In this document: positions 47,601 to 59,628 of the stretch, one piece after another | Numbering within the stretch: the first letter of the stretch is position 1 | How the letters are laid out: each line of letters opens with the position of its first letter | Assembly: GCA_036852015.1 (NCBI GenBank) | Contig: JAANDG010000090.1 | Span: forward strand, 62,001 to 126,000 | Length of the DNA: 64,000 nucleotides | Direction of reading: 5' to 3' | From: Pelodera strongyloides | Lineage: Eukaryota; Nematoda; Chromadorea; Rhabditida; Rhabditidae | The notes under the pieces: model-generated | Databases searched by the model: none | Seen by the model: the letters and a program-made list of their open reading frames with translations, nothing else | Told to the model about the DNA's origin: nothing | Program-made: the position numbers and the translations under genes

Positions 47601-50600
47601 GCATGGCTTATTATTTTTATGAAGGGTTTGGGTATGGGAGTCCTCGATATGACTGCCTGGATCAAACAAAGTTTAAGGGGAATTCCGATTCGGCTGGGCC
47701 TAAGCAATCGGACCGGTCTGGTCTTCATCAGCATGTCCTCCTGCAGGCCTATGCTGGTAGACATGTAGTTCAAAGTTGACATCGTAATGCTAGTTAGCTA
47801 CTTATTGACGATTATCGTGATAAATTATACATTACAGCGTGACACCCTCCGTTGTGGTCTTCGTGCAATGCCCGTCTTCTTCCTCTGTTGTATAGCGTTC
47901 AACGCATTTATGATTACTTATCAAGGGTCAAAGGTATAACCTTAGAAATTCTTTGATTTTCAGGCTAGTAACTTTCGGGTTATTCATTTTTTGCAAAGCA
48001 GAAATGAATACCCTGGAAACGAATTATATTGTAAAATAGAATAATAAATAATGAAAGAATCATAATAGGTACTTCACATCGGTTCAATCCCCTTATGGAT
48101 GGCTATTGTGATTTCTATTATTGCCGGCCTTGTGGCAGCTCTTCTTGTACAGCTGATTTTGGTGCCGCGTTTTAGAAGGAAGGTTGATGGTAGGAGATTT
48201 GTCGGAGTTCATAAAAAATACAAAGGCTTATTTATGGACATCGTCAAAATAGTTCTTTGACCGTGGATCATTATATTTTATGTTTTTTTTTCAGATGTGC
48301 CTGTTGTACAGAAGAAGCCCGTCATGACAGTTCCCACGATTTATTCAAGTATCGGGAAGCTGCCACACCCCGATGATTTGACATTTGATGGCGGTATGTA
48401 TTTTTTATAAAAAAAATAGGATGACTTTACCTACTCAGTTCTAATAACCGTGAGGAATAGACGAAGCTAGTTGGGAGGCGCCCCCACCCCCCCCCCCCCC
48501 CCCACCCTTTGGAATGCGCGGTTGGTTGGCCTGGGGTGCGCCAACTAGAAGTGCACACAATTTCGCGCAACAGCGGCGCCCCCTCCCCGCGCACACTCGA
48601 CTTGGAAGGGGTCTACCTCCCCAACATAACTGGCGTTTTTTGTGAGATTTACCATTCAAAGAGGGTGTGTTGAGGGATGAAGAGTCAACGAGATCAAGTA
48701 TTTGTAAGACAGTGTCGCATAGATATGAACCTTGTTTCAATGTTCAGATTATTCAGATATCACTGGGTTTTCCACTAGCTCGTCATCTCGCCCTCGCACT
48801 CTCTCACAGGCGGAGAGTGCTCGCATTTGGCAGAAACAGGAGTGTGGACCAGGTGAGCAAAGAAAGTGTAGTTGTCCAGAATTATTTCACAGCCTGTGTG
48901 CTAATATAGAGCTTTTTATGGAGCAAATAAGTTAAATATATTTGATAAATTGCCTGTATTATGAAGCACCCAATCAAGGGAGAAAATAAAGTGAATATTT
49001 GCAGGGATCAAGGGTTTCTTTGCCTGGCTTCTCCCAGACAAAAGTAGACACGAGGATTTACCAACTCTGCGACTTTTCGTAACCATCCAGGTCAGTTTCC
49101 TGCGAAGTTATCAGTTTTTTAACACTGTATTGAACCATACAATGAAATAAAAATGCTTTTGATGTAGGTGTACCCACTTACAATTATATCGTTTTCAGAC
49201 TTTCACCGCTTGTTTCGCCGGGTTTGCTCACGGCGCCAATGATGTCTCGTAAGTGAATTGAATTTATAAAAAAATCACTAAAATGCGTTTCTGTATTTCA
49301 TTTTTTTAATTCTTGTTCTTGATTTGAATGAGTTTTAAAAGTAAAAACTGTACACTGAAATGCTTGAAAACATTCTGGCATCTTTTTCTTTATTTTATTG
49401 TATGACCGTAATTCCGAAGATGCATGATTCAATTTAGAAATGCAATTGCCCCATTGGCAGCGTTACTGGCCGTCTATCGACAGCAAGATGTGGAGCAACA
49501 TGAACAGACCCCGATCTATGTTCTTCTTTACGGAGTGTTTGGAATTTGCTGCGGACTTTGGGTAAAGGCATTGCGAGAATAATGAGATGTTCCCTTGGTG
49601 AAAAGAGAAGATTGTTATTGCTACCTGTATTGGAAGTGGAAAAAATTATGAAGTAAAGAAATATCAGTGAAGCGTGTGAGTTGAAATTGACGAGCCAAAA
49701 AATGATCCAAATTGTATGAGAATCCGAAAAAAATAGTGTAACCAGACCACCGGACGATTCCAACAGGGCAATTTACTTTCGGGAACATAGGAATTAGCCG
49801 CCGCAATGCGTTTTTTGCCCATGTTCCGCGGAAAACTCTGAATTTCCGTTGAACTGACAGGGGATCGACGAGTAGTCTGGGGAGTGAGGGACGCTCGTGG
49901 CGGGCTGACAGATTTTTGTATTCTAGGAAAGAAATACTAACAGCATCTAATCTCTAATCTATGGTCGACTACTAACATCTTACCAACATATAATGTTTTT
50001 TAACATCGCACTAATCCATATATATACTAAAAATAATACTAACACATAGTATAGTTTAAGTAGCTGGCTAGTTAACGCTCCTCTTGTAGGTGCTTGGCCA
50101 TCGAGTGATACGAACTGTTGGAACAAATATGAGTGATGTGAATCCAGCAAGGTAATTGGTTTAATTACTCAAGCTTGACGTAGCTATTGTAATAAGGAAA
50201 GGCGAATAAACCGAACCGAAACTATGGCGAGCACCGCCCAACGTTCTACAAAATATAAACCTAGATTAAAAAAAATATGTTTAGTGGCTTCACAATCGAA
50301 TTCGGTGCTGCTCTAACTGCATTGATAGCGTCAAAGTTGGGGCTCCCAATATCCACAACACATTGTTTGGTAAGTTATGTGGGTTATTCCTTTGCAATGC
50401 TAGCGATTGTGGAAAATGTTCACCGGACGGGCGAAGGTGTATAATTCCTTGGCACTTTGGTGGCACACTTCTTGGAGGGGGGAGGGGGTGCACCGCGCAA
50501 CTTTGCGCAACTGCGCCACATTTCTGCAATTTGGGTTTGCGCACCACTCGACCCTCCGTTTTAGTTTCACGTCACAACTATTATTATCTATTATTGCCAG

Positions 50601-50994
50601 CATTAATCTCTTCCGTTCCAGGTCGGTTCTGTTGTTGCAGTGGGTTCAATCAAATCAGGAGAAGGGATTGACTGGAAAATATTCAGAAATATTGCCATTT
50701 CGTGGCTCGTTACTCTACCAGTCGCGGGTAATAAATTCTAGCTATGCGGTACACTTACAACAAGTGGTGATAATACCTTGCTCTCAAGTATTGCTCTGGT
50801 CTATGATCTATTCATGAGAGTATGAGGCATATGGAGGCATATAACTTCCGATGAGTGCGTTCTACCAAATAAAGACTGGTGCGGTTTCTTTGACCTTTTT
50901 TCATATCTGGATAAGCACATTTACAAACAAATTATGTAATATTTCAGGTCTTATTTCTGCAGGAATCATGTTTGGACTACATTTTGCAATTTAA
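44685..50994 (+). CDS. SLC20/PiT-type sodium-phosphate cotransporter
   Basis: Plasma-membrane carrier that brings in inorganic phosphate with Na+. Seventeen coding exons: 44685-44726, 44885-44975, 46362-46448, 46804-46905, 47239-47379, 47503-47588, 47838-47933, 48069-48189, 48295-48393, 48748-48852, 49005-49090, 49199-49248, 49438-49561, 50090-50151, 50285-50369, 50622-50727, 50948-50994; 509 aa, all phases consistent. Both PiT signatures are visible: [19 protein letters not shown] in the N-terminal half and [16 protein letters not shown] in the C-terminal half. So are the paired motifs [15 protein letters not shown] and [13 protein letters not shown], reflecting the internal duplication of the family. 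Many hydrophobic segments alternate with short loops. The cytoplasmic loop between the halves (exons 9-11, [14 protein letters not shown] and following) is about 100 residues, much shorter than in vertebrate PiT1/2. Exon 10 is the least certain border. Nematode pitr-type genes are the likely orthologues. Confidence 0.93.
45800..45825 (+). repeat. (AAAAT)n microsatellite
   Basis: Tandem AAAAT units in intron 2 of the phosphate transporter. Confidence 0.85.
46923..46962. repeat. Perfect 15-bp-stem hairpin
   Basis: AGAAGTTAGCTTCGA, a 10-nt loop, then the exact complement, in intron 4 of the phosphate transporter just after the donor. Could be a remnant of a small foldback element or a structured intron feature. 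Confidence 0.85.
48478..48600. repeat. Poly(C) run and GC-rich island
   Basis: In intron 9 of the phosphate transporter. An almost pure C tract (about 48482-48507) is followed by GCGC/GCGCA-rich sequence in an otherwise AT-rich intron. One of several such islands in the window. Confidence 0.75.
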
Positions 50995-51275
50995 ATGCCT
51001 GGTCTTATTAATCATTACGATATTTTTTGAATTAGTTGATTTACTTACACTTATAGTATTCATTCACTTAGTTTCACGTGCCAATTATTCACCAGGACTT
51101 AATTCATAGGTTTTGACAGGTTTCCCGTTCTTTACATATGTATTTGAACTTCTTTATGGTAGTCTTATAGTTTTATGATTTTTTTTTATTCTTCTTGTCG
51201 GAAAAATGATCTCATTATTTGTTTTCTACTGGATTAATTAAGCGAAGTCCTATTTCGAGAAGTAATTATAATAAT

Positions 51276-51281
51276 TTTATT
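51276..51281 (-). terminator. Poly(A) signal of the TIMP-like gene
   Basis: AATAAA on the minus strand, 10 nt past the stop codon; a very short 3' UTR, as is common in nematodes. Confidence 0.6.
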
Positions 51282-51291
51282 ATCGGAAAAT

Positions 51292-52915
51292 TTAACATTT
51301 GATGGCAGTTAGAGTGTCTCCAAACCCGGATGGAACCTGAAATTTTTTATTAATAATAAACAGTGGTTTCCCGTCTAGTTCTGACCCGTGAACATTTGCT
51401 CGTCACATGCCAAATTTTCACCCAAGATAATTGGAACTACCCTTCGATCCATCGTACAAATCAACTAACCTTGCGAATTATGAATATTATGTTTGCCTAG
51501 TAATTACTCGGTACTTCTATGAAAATTGAACAGATTGGGCTGGGCGGTCGAGCAAGTGAGACATGATATGATGGTCATATAGGACAAGGGGGATTCAATT
51601 ACTAAATCATTGTTTGTAGTAAACCATAAACATTTTGTATTACCCCACAAACAAAGCACCTTATTCCACTCCAGCACATTCTCAAACATTGATTCGGAAC
51701 GATTGTCCGGAAGAACTTGGCCACAAAGTACCGTATAGAGAGCGCCAGCTTCCAAACGGCCTGAAATCAGAATTTGTAAAACTAGAAGTAAAACTTGACA
51801 ATCTTCTTATTATATAAAGGAGGAAGGTTTGAAGCCGTGTGACATTATTGGTTTTTAGGACCGCAACGTTTTTCTACGTTTCAGGCTTTTGGCATAGTAG
51901 GCCAAATTTCCACACCTCTCCAAAATAAGCGTAATTGAATCGTATTGCACAAACTTTGGAACAAACACTTTGGAAGTTTTATATAAATATGCCCACTTCG
52001 AATTGTCGTCTACTAATAATTTGCATTTTAAAGTCGTCTCAGGCGGCGATAGCCGTGTTCATACATAAAGGGAAAATGGGTGGCTGTAAAAAGCGCAACC
52101 TTGACAAGAACAGATAAAAACTGAATTTAACTTCAAAATAATGCTGACCAGCCAGAAGGTATTCCTTTCCAGTGTCGATGACCAATCCACATGCGGGAGG
52201 TTCTGATGGAGTGAAGATTTCAGTTGGCAATTCTGTCATATTCGACGGTTTCTAGGAATATTCATATTACCATTTGTTGCATATATGAAAATGTAGTTGT
52301 CCAGAACACAATTCCCAACTTCCCACATGGGCAGAACACAACTGACAAGTTTTATCTTACTTACATAGATTGTCAAAAATTGCATACCTTGAAAATGTTA
52401 ATATGTTGAACTGCATATCTGATATTGTTGAGTCCCTTCCTGGCAGATCCCTCAGGCAGGGGCTGCTTGGTCAAACGCACTTTTACCTTCACATGAGAAA
52501 CTAAAGAAAATTTATGTATTGTAAGTAGTATTCTTATTCTAAAGCAATCTTATGTCCATATTATTATTATTATTTTGTAAATTTAATTGAAACAAGATAT
52601 GAATTGACAGCAACTCAGAAATAAAGCGATGTGACACGTGGTTTGTGAAACATGCGCTGAGCAACCGAAATTCTATGTTTATGTGTTCTGTATATGCAAA
52701 TTCGTCAATATTTTCGGCAACAATATGCATATATTACATGGAAATGTTGTTGTCGAGAATACTTTTCACAGACCACGCGCTAGACCGCTTTAGGTAAGAA
52801 AAATCACAAACTTGCCCCATTGTGCTGCGCAGAACGCTTGTTGAGTAGTCTGGGTCTGGCATTTGCATGCAATTGACAGAGCAATTAAGGAAGAGAATAT
52901 AATTAACAGTCTCAT
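51292..52915 (-). CDS. Secreted single-domain TIMP/netrin-like protein
   Basis: Five short exons on the minus strand, listed 5' to 3': 52915-52816, 52500-52388, 52251-52149, 51760-51660, 51336-51292. They join in frame to 153 aa. Residues 1-16 form a signal peptide (MRLLIIFSSLIALSIA), and the mature protein would start CKC, the N-terminal Cys-x-Cys that chelates the metalloprotease zinc in TIMPs. Family landmarks follow: ACGLVIDTGKEYLLAG, GRLEAGALYTVLCGQVLP and FENVLEWNKVPSGF. Six cysteines (17, 19, 29, 92, 118, 153) are the number expected for the three disulfides of an N-terminal TIMP domain. The vertebrate C-terminal TIMP domain is absent, as in known nematode TIMPs such as C. elegans cri-2. 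Intron 1 uses a GC donor (GG|GCAAGT). A CTAG acceptor touches the ATG, suggesting trans-splicing. It converges on the phosphate transporter, 297 bp away. Metalloprotease inhibition is inferred from the family, not shown. Confidence 0.88.
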
Positions 52916-52923
52916 CTAGACAG
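52916..52923 (-). promoter_or_regulatory. Likely trans-splice acceptor of the TIMP-like gene
   Basis: Minus-strand CTGTCTAG directly precedes the ATG, leaving no 5' UTR. This fits spliced-leader addition in nematodes. Confidence 0.5.
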
Positions 52924-54918
52924 AATGGCTGGTTATTGATTTAAAACAAACTATTAATTTATAAAAAAATGTTCGGTGCTGCATGAATGTCGAGTATAAG
53001 TTGAAATAAAAATACACCATTTATGATTAACTGTTCATTACAAATACTAATGGCTAGAAAAGTGCAAAATGGAAGAAAAGGAATGGTTCAGGCTCAGGTA
53101 ATGCATACTTACATACTACTCACAATTGCGAATGTTTTAAAGATATTTATATAATGCGCGCACAAAAAGTTAGAAAGAAATCATGAATGTATCAGTATCT
53201 GTCGATAATCAATAAAGAAAAAAAGAAGAGAAAAGAAAATTTCGTTGTGTAATGTGTCTCAATTAGCACGGGAAGAGAGGAAATGCAAAGAAATGAATGT
53301 TTATTTCTATTTAAAAAAATAACAATATGAAACGACGATTTCAATACCTTCTTCAAATATTGAACGATTAAAAAAAGAAGAACTCTTGGTAAGAACTGGG
53401 GAGTAAAGGAATACACAGCTATATCATCTGCCGGTTTATTAGGGAAAGTGATACAGCATTTGTCGAATGAAAATGATTTATTTATTTAAACAACTGGACC
53501 GATTAGCCATCGTGAGTCATACAAGTAAAAAAGACAGTAGAGGATGGTTGGTACATATCTATTTTTTTTTAATAATCTGTTTTAGTGCATAGTATGTTTA
53601 TTCGTGGAAAAAGGTACATAATAATTTATTACGTACAAATACAATTCATTATGAAAATATATGAAACGTACAGTTTTGTCGAGTAAAAGAACGCATTGCA
53701 CAAAGAAAACGAATTAAGTAGAATAATGTATTTCAATATTCATTCGCGACTTGTGCACAACAGATGAAAGTCTGTGCCGCCTACGTAAAAAAATGGAAGT
53801 GGAAATAACTACTGCACCTAACCATAAGAAGCACGCAGACGGACGTATGTTAGCATTCTAAATTCAAGAGAAACGTATAAAAAAATAGTCAAAGTGCGAA
53901 GTTCAACCACGGATTGTTTTCTGTGTGTTTCCTTTGTTGGGAAGCGCGTCCATAAGGATTGTGTTTATTGTTAGACTTCTTTCGTGCGCGAACGTTAACT
54001 GAAAACACTAGTACAGCGACTAGTACAAAGACTAATTTCAGTCATGCGTACACTTTCCCTGATGCTTTATTGTTTGCCTCGAGATGGACGTTGTTTGGCA
54101 ACAATCTTTTTTTTGTCTCTTTAAAGCGATATAACAGCCGGTTTTTGACACGGATTTTGGATAACTGCATTCCCATCAATCACAGTGTCCATCTTTTCAA
54201 AAACGTCGCTTTTGAAATTCTCTACATTATTCTTTCTAAATTGTTTACGTCAGTGAACGAAGAGTAAGAGTACATATTTGTCTTGTTGTGCAAACTATGC
54301 CGTCTGCGAATTCTTTCCCACATACTGATAGAAGCGTAAACATCGTGGAAACAACTTTATAACTCAGAGTCTAGTCTGTACTAGGCAATTATGTTTTCTA
54401 TTCATTATGTGCTCATACTTCCTTCATTATTGAAGTCATAAGTCTCTTCAAAAATGACAGAGGAAAACACATAATTCTCATCATTTAAATAGATTAATAA
54501 AATGCTGTGGCTTCACAAACCTACTTACATTTATAAAAAATCTAGACGAACTATAGTACACAAGGTTTTTTTCAAGAAATCTGAGATATTCGAAACATAT
54601 TGTGAGTGTGAAAGTAGCGCGTCCACTAAAATATGTGCTTTTTGTGCTTTTTGTGTTTTATGCTTCACGTTCGCTTCTGCTGTTTGCAGTCACAGAAACT
54701 ACACATTGCGTCCTGTGCGACAAACGGCCGACAACTGGCTAACCCTCTCGACAACTTTTCTCAAATAAAAGAACCATATTCCACTTTCACTATTCAACTC
54801 TACACGCTAATTTATTCGATCATTCGATCATTTTACTGGGCTCTTGTTTTCACCACAATAATTGAATTCTTGCATAAAACGATCAGCACTATGCTCTCTA
54901 TATTTCTTTTTGCTCGTT

Positions 54919-54954
<36 letters not shown>

Positions 54955-56354
54955 ATTCCTCCCTTTCTCTCTTTCAGTACCTCTACCTGATGGCAATTCA
55001 AAGGAAATAAGACTGGTTCTGCACAGCCCTAGCCTAGCTTTAGCATTAGCTATGGCTAATTGCTCGCGGCATTGAATGTTGCTGCTAGTCGAAGCATCAC
55101 ATCAAACTGATCATAGAACATTTGTGAAAGAACATAACTGTACAAACAAATTTTGTTTAACTTTGTTTCTTAGTGATTCTTCTACATGAGTTATCTGATT
55201 GCAAGCAATCATTTTCTGCAAAACACTTGTGTATACAGTATGTCAGTATGTGTATGTTTTTCCATACAATTTTATCGAAATAAGATTACCGTTGACTGTT
55301 TTTACCCACTGCCATCTCCTGTGAACGAGTTTTAGTCTACATTAAAGTGGATTGATGCGCATTGACATGCACTTGACAACCACAAAATAATTGAATATTT
55401 TCCGAAAACTTTGTTTCCTACACAAAAAGTGTCTTCCTATTTGCCCAGAAGTTGGATCTCCCGTTTATTTATGAGAGCGAAACTTTCCAACTAACATAAA
55501 AAAAAGTTCTATACAAACTACTTTTTACGTTATCTTTACTATTTTGCACTTTTAGGCTCCTTCCACAAATGTTCGATTACGTCCTTTCAATTTTAACTAT
55601 TGTTGACAACGTATATATTAACCTTCTTTCCATTTTATTATTTAGCCGGCTTAAAATGAACCTTATGACCTTATTCCTGAAAACATAAGATATTCCGTTT
55701 TACAATAATACAATGTAAGAATGTAGAAGTAGAAGTTTGTCATTACGATACTTTTTAAATACGCGATTGAATTTTATAAAAGCGACTTTATGGTCACCCT
55801 AATTGTAAGCCCAATTTCATAAATTTGATGTTTTATTTAGTAATAAATCCCAATTTTCTTTGGCTTGTTGCAAATTGTTCAAGAAATAAATTTTTGTGCG
55901 AAAAGTGATGCCCGATTTGCTGACAAATTGGCAGAAAAGAATACTTATCGGATCATTGAGGACAAGTAAAATACACTGATAAAAGATTATTCCACCCTTT
56001 GCCGTTGAACTTTCAACTTCAAAAAGCTTAATCGCCTCAGTGTACACATATTAGTCTACTTTTCATTCATCTGCACCTTTTCTTGCAACTTTCAAAGAAT
56101 TTTTTCTTCATTGTTTTTATGCATATGTAAAGAAACAATTTTACCTAGATAGCGTTTTGTTATCTAACCTTTGGTTTTGAAAAATTACCTTTCAACGTAC
56201 CCTTGCATGCAAGTTGTCTCATCCAGCTGTTGACCTTCTTCTATAATCATAGTCATAGCTATGATACAATGTAACAAATGCTTCTTCGTCTTTATTTGTC
56301 TCTTATTTCAGTGCTGGACTTGAAATGCCCTTTTGTTGTCCAAATCTTCACAAG
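52924..56354. other. Intergenic region between TIMP-like and AIFM3-like genes
   Basis: No gene recognised. AT-rich, with a CT microsatellite (54923-54952) and scattered short open frames without family resemblance (for example 53959-54267, 54502-54768, 54633-55010). It may hold the unrecognised first exon of the AIFM3-like gene and the divergent promoters. Confidence 0.6.
54923..54952 (+). repeat. (CT)n microsatellite
   Basis: Uninterrupted CT repeat inside a longer pyrimidine-rich stretch. Confidence 0.9.
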
Positions 56355-59300
56355 TCGAACCAGAATACGGAGTCGATGACTCTCCAGTGGTCAATTCTGT
56401 ATTGTGTGAAGCTTCCGAGCTTCCAGATGGAACGTGAGTTTATATTTGCCTAGCAGAGTTGCGTATTTTACTCTTAACTAGCGTAACGTGTTCCTCATTA
56501 ACAAACAAACAAACAAACAAACAAACAAACAAACATATACTCATCTTCATTTAGTATGAAAGAAGTCGAAGTTAATGGGAGGAAACTTCTCCTCGTCAAT
56601 CAGAAGGGGAAATATTATTGTATTAACGGCCTTTGTCCACACTACAATGCACCACTGAAGGATGGTAAGACGATTTAAATAATCCTTTAACCTTCACATG
56701 TTCGCTACGCAAAAAGGGACCACGACTGCCGGGGGTAGAGCTCAATTGTGCGCCTAGGGTGACCCAGGGGTGCGCTGTGATTTCGCTGCGCACCTGAGCA
56801 GTTTCATCAGTGTAGTCGTAAATATGTTTTCATAAATCCAAGCACTCAGGTACTCTCCTTGACGGAAAGATCCGATGCAAACTACACGGAGCCTGTTTTG
56901 ATCTGAAAACCGGTGATATAGAGGAGTATCCGGGTTTCGACTCGATTAATTCGTTCTGCGTAAGATTCATATCCATTTTTAATAATGTTTAGAATCCCTC
57001 CTAGTCTTTATGTATTAGCATCGAAACTTTTATTGCGGCCCAACATTATGAAAAGAGGATATGAGATAGTCGATATCTAAATTTTACCACCCGATTGGTA
57101 AAAAAAACAATACGGTAGCAGGTGGAAAAAGGCCAGTGTGCACTGAAGGAGAGCCACACCTCGAAGCTTTTTTAACATTTTTAATTAATTTATTCAGGTT
57201 AAAAAGGAGAATACTAAGTTGGTGTTGAAAACAACTGAGAAGAGGCTCAATAGCGATCGGCGGACCAGGAAAAGATTAAAAATTCGGGAGAAGAAGGAAC
57301 TTCCGATAGTAGTCGTGGGAGGAGGTCGGATATTTATTTGGATTATCTTTGAATAACTAGGTATACCACTTACAATTAAAATTACAAAGCCTCGTTGTGT
57401 AATTTTGTTCAATATGCGACAATGCTCCGTTTGAGGTAAGGCTGAAGAGAAAGGGCACCAAATGACTCTGAAAATTAAAGTGGTTAATTAGAGTCATAGT
57501 GGAGTCGTTAAAGTTTCGGTAGCGTTAGTTCCTACTAATATTCAGAAAACTTATAACCTAGCCTAGCAGCACCAGAATATTTCTCAGTGTTAATCTCTTA
57601 ATTCCTTAGGAAATTTCCTATAAAGAGCAAAAAAGCAAAGCAAGTGGGCGTGAAATTAAACTACGACCGATTCTAGGTCCTTCGGCTGATAGTATTGTTG
57701 AGAATCTCCGTCTTCAAGGCTGTCTTGTGCCTATTACAATGGTAACGGCCGAGGAATACTCTCCCTACGATAGAGTGATACTGAGCAAGGTACGGGCTAT
57801 TAAAAACAATCTAACTCTTCGAACTAGATCTTGTACAGTGACAAGTTGGAGGGGTGGTAAAATATACAGAATATACAATATAGTGTGAGTTTCTTTTCCA
57901 ACCAAGAAAACAAACAATATGTTCTAATCATATTCATTTTATTCATACTAGATGAAAAAACATAGCATATAGTTGTATTCTGTTTTATTTCGCATTGCAT
58001 TAGCAAAGTTATTTGTGTTGTAAAACTTCAACAGTATCCCAACTGGTAAAGCTGCTGCTTACGTTGACGCCTGTATGCAGATATTTTACATAACATTTTT
58101 TTGTATACCAATCTCTACTGTAGAACTTCGGCGTCCAGATGGATGCAATTCGCCATCGACAAGATGATTTCTACGAGGAGAGAAAGATCATTCTCAAGAA
58201 GAACACACGGGTGAGTTTCCAACTGTTGAACGCCCATGCTCATGCTCAAGTAAAAATATTGTAAATGCGTCTCACAAATGCGGCTCCGATCAGGGTCGCC
58301 ACATAATCAAGACTTCAGTGTTATCGGTCTTCCTGTTCTTATCGATACTATTCAGTAGTCAGCAGAATTATTTTACCATTTTCTTTCCCAAGTAATCCAA
58401 AACTTCCGCACTGTATCCGTTTCTTTTAGATTGTCTCTGTGGATACCAAGGCAAAATCTGTTGAAACAGCGAGTGGAGACACAATCAAGTACAGTAAATT
58501 GGTTATTGCTACTGGAGGAACCGTGAGAAAATTAACCGATCCGGGATCAAATCTCAAGAATATCTACTACATCAGACAGGTAGGCATTTTATATTTATTC
58601 GAAGCGTTAAAAATACTTAATTTCGCAAAGAACAGAATTGACTTTAAAATAAAATAAATCCAAAATCCATTTTAGTTCAAAGACATTGAGGGATTGCTTG
58701 AAAATGCGAAAGGAAAGGATGTTGTGTGTATTGGGGGATCATTTATAGGTAGTTTATTTTTCCATACGAAAATGAATCACTCAAAAGAGTTGAAACTGAA
58801 AGAGAGGGAGGGAGAGAGAGAGACTGTGAGAGAGAGAGAGAGAGTGAGAGAGCGACAGTGAGCGAGATAGACACCACAGGATGAGTTCCGAGGATCAGAA
58901 GGGGAACACGAGAGAAAGTAATCCCATGCGCTTCCAGGTATGGAGTCAGCATCGGCGATTAGAGCTGCTGCCAGGTCTGTGAGTGTAATTTGTTCTACAG
59001 AAGAACCCCTTCCAGCCTTTGGAAAAGATGTAGGATCGGGACTCCGAAAGGTGCGAGTGCATGTTAATTATAAAAAAAGTTACCAAACGTGGCGGTAATT
59101 AGGAAGATATTCTCACTGGTCCACCTGTTCGGTGTTGATTTCTTTCCATCAATTTACTTCCTTCAAGTTGGCAAAGTTAAAGGGTCGGGCGCAGAGAAAA
59201 CGTTATGTTGAATTTCACTGTGGGGAAATGGTACGTGTTCATGAATTGACAGATTTCCAGGATAGTCTGAAATTGCCGGCAAATAACTTCATTGTATTTC

Positions 59301-59580
59301 AGTACTTCGAGACAAAGGACGTGAGAATCCTAACGAAGACTCGTGTTTCCTCCCTTGAAGGGGATTCCGAAGGCGCTGTTTCTGAAGTTCGCTTGGTCGG
59401 TGGACGAACTATCCCTGCTCAGATTGTCATTGCGGGAATAGGTGGGGAACAGGAACAATTATACTCTCAAGGGTTAAACTAAAGAAGGCTTAATTACTCA
59501 AGTACAAAGCGAAATTTCATTTGCGCCTCGGGGTGGAAGGCGTTTAGAACAGTGATATGTTTCTTCATATGAAAATTGAG

Positions 59581-59628
<48 letters not shown>

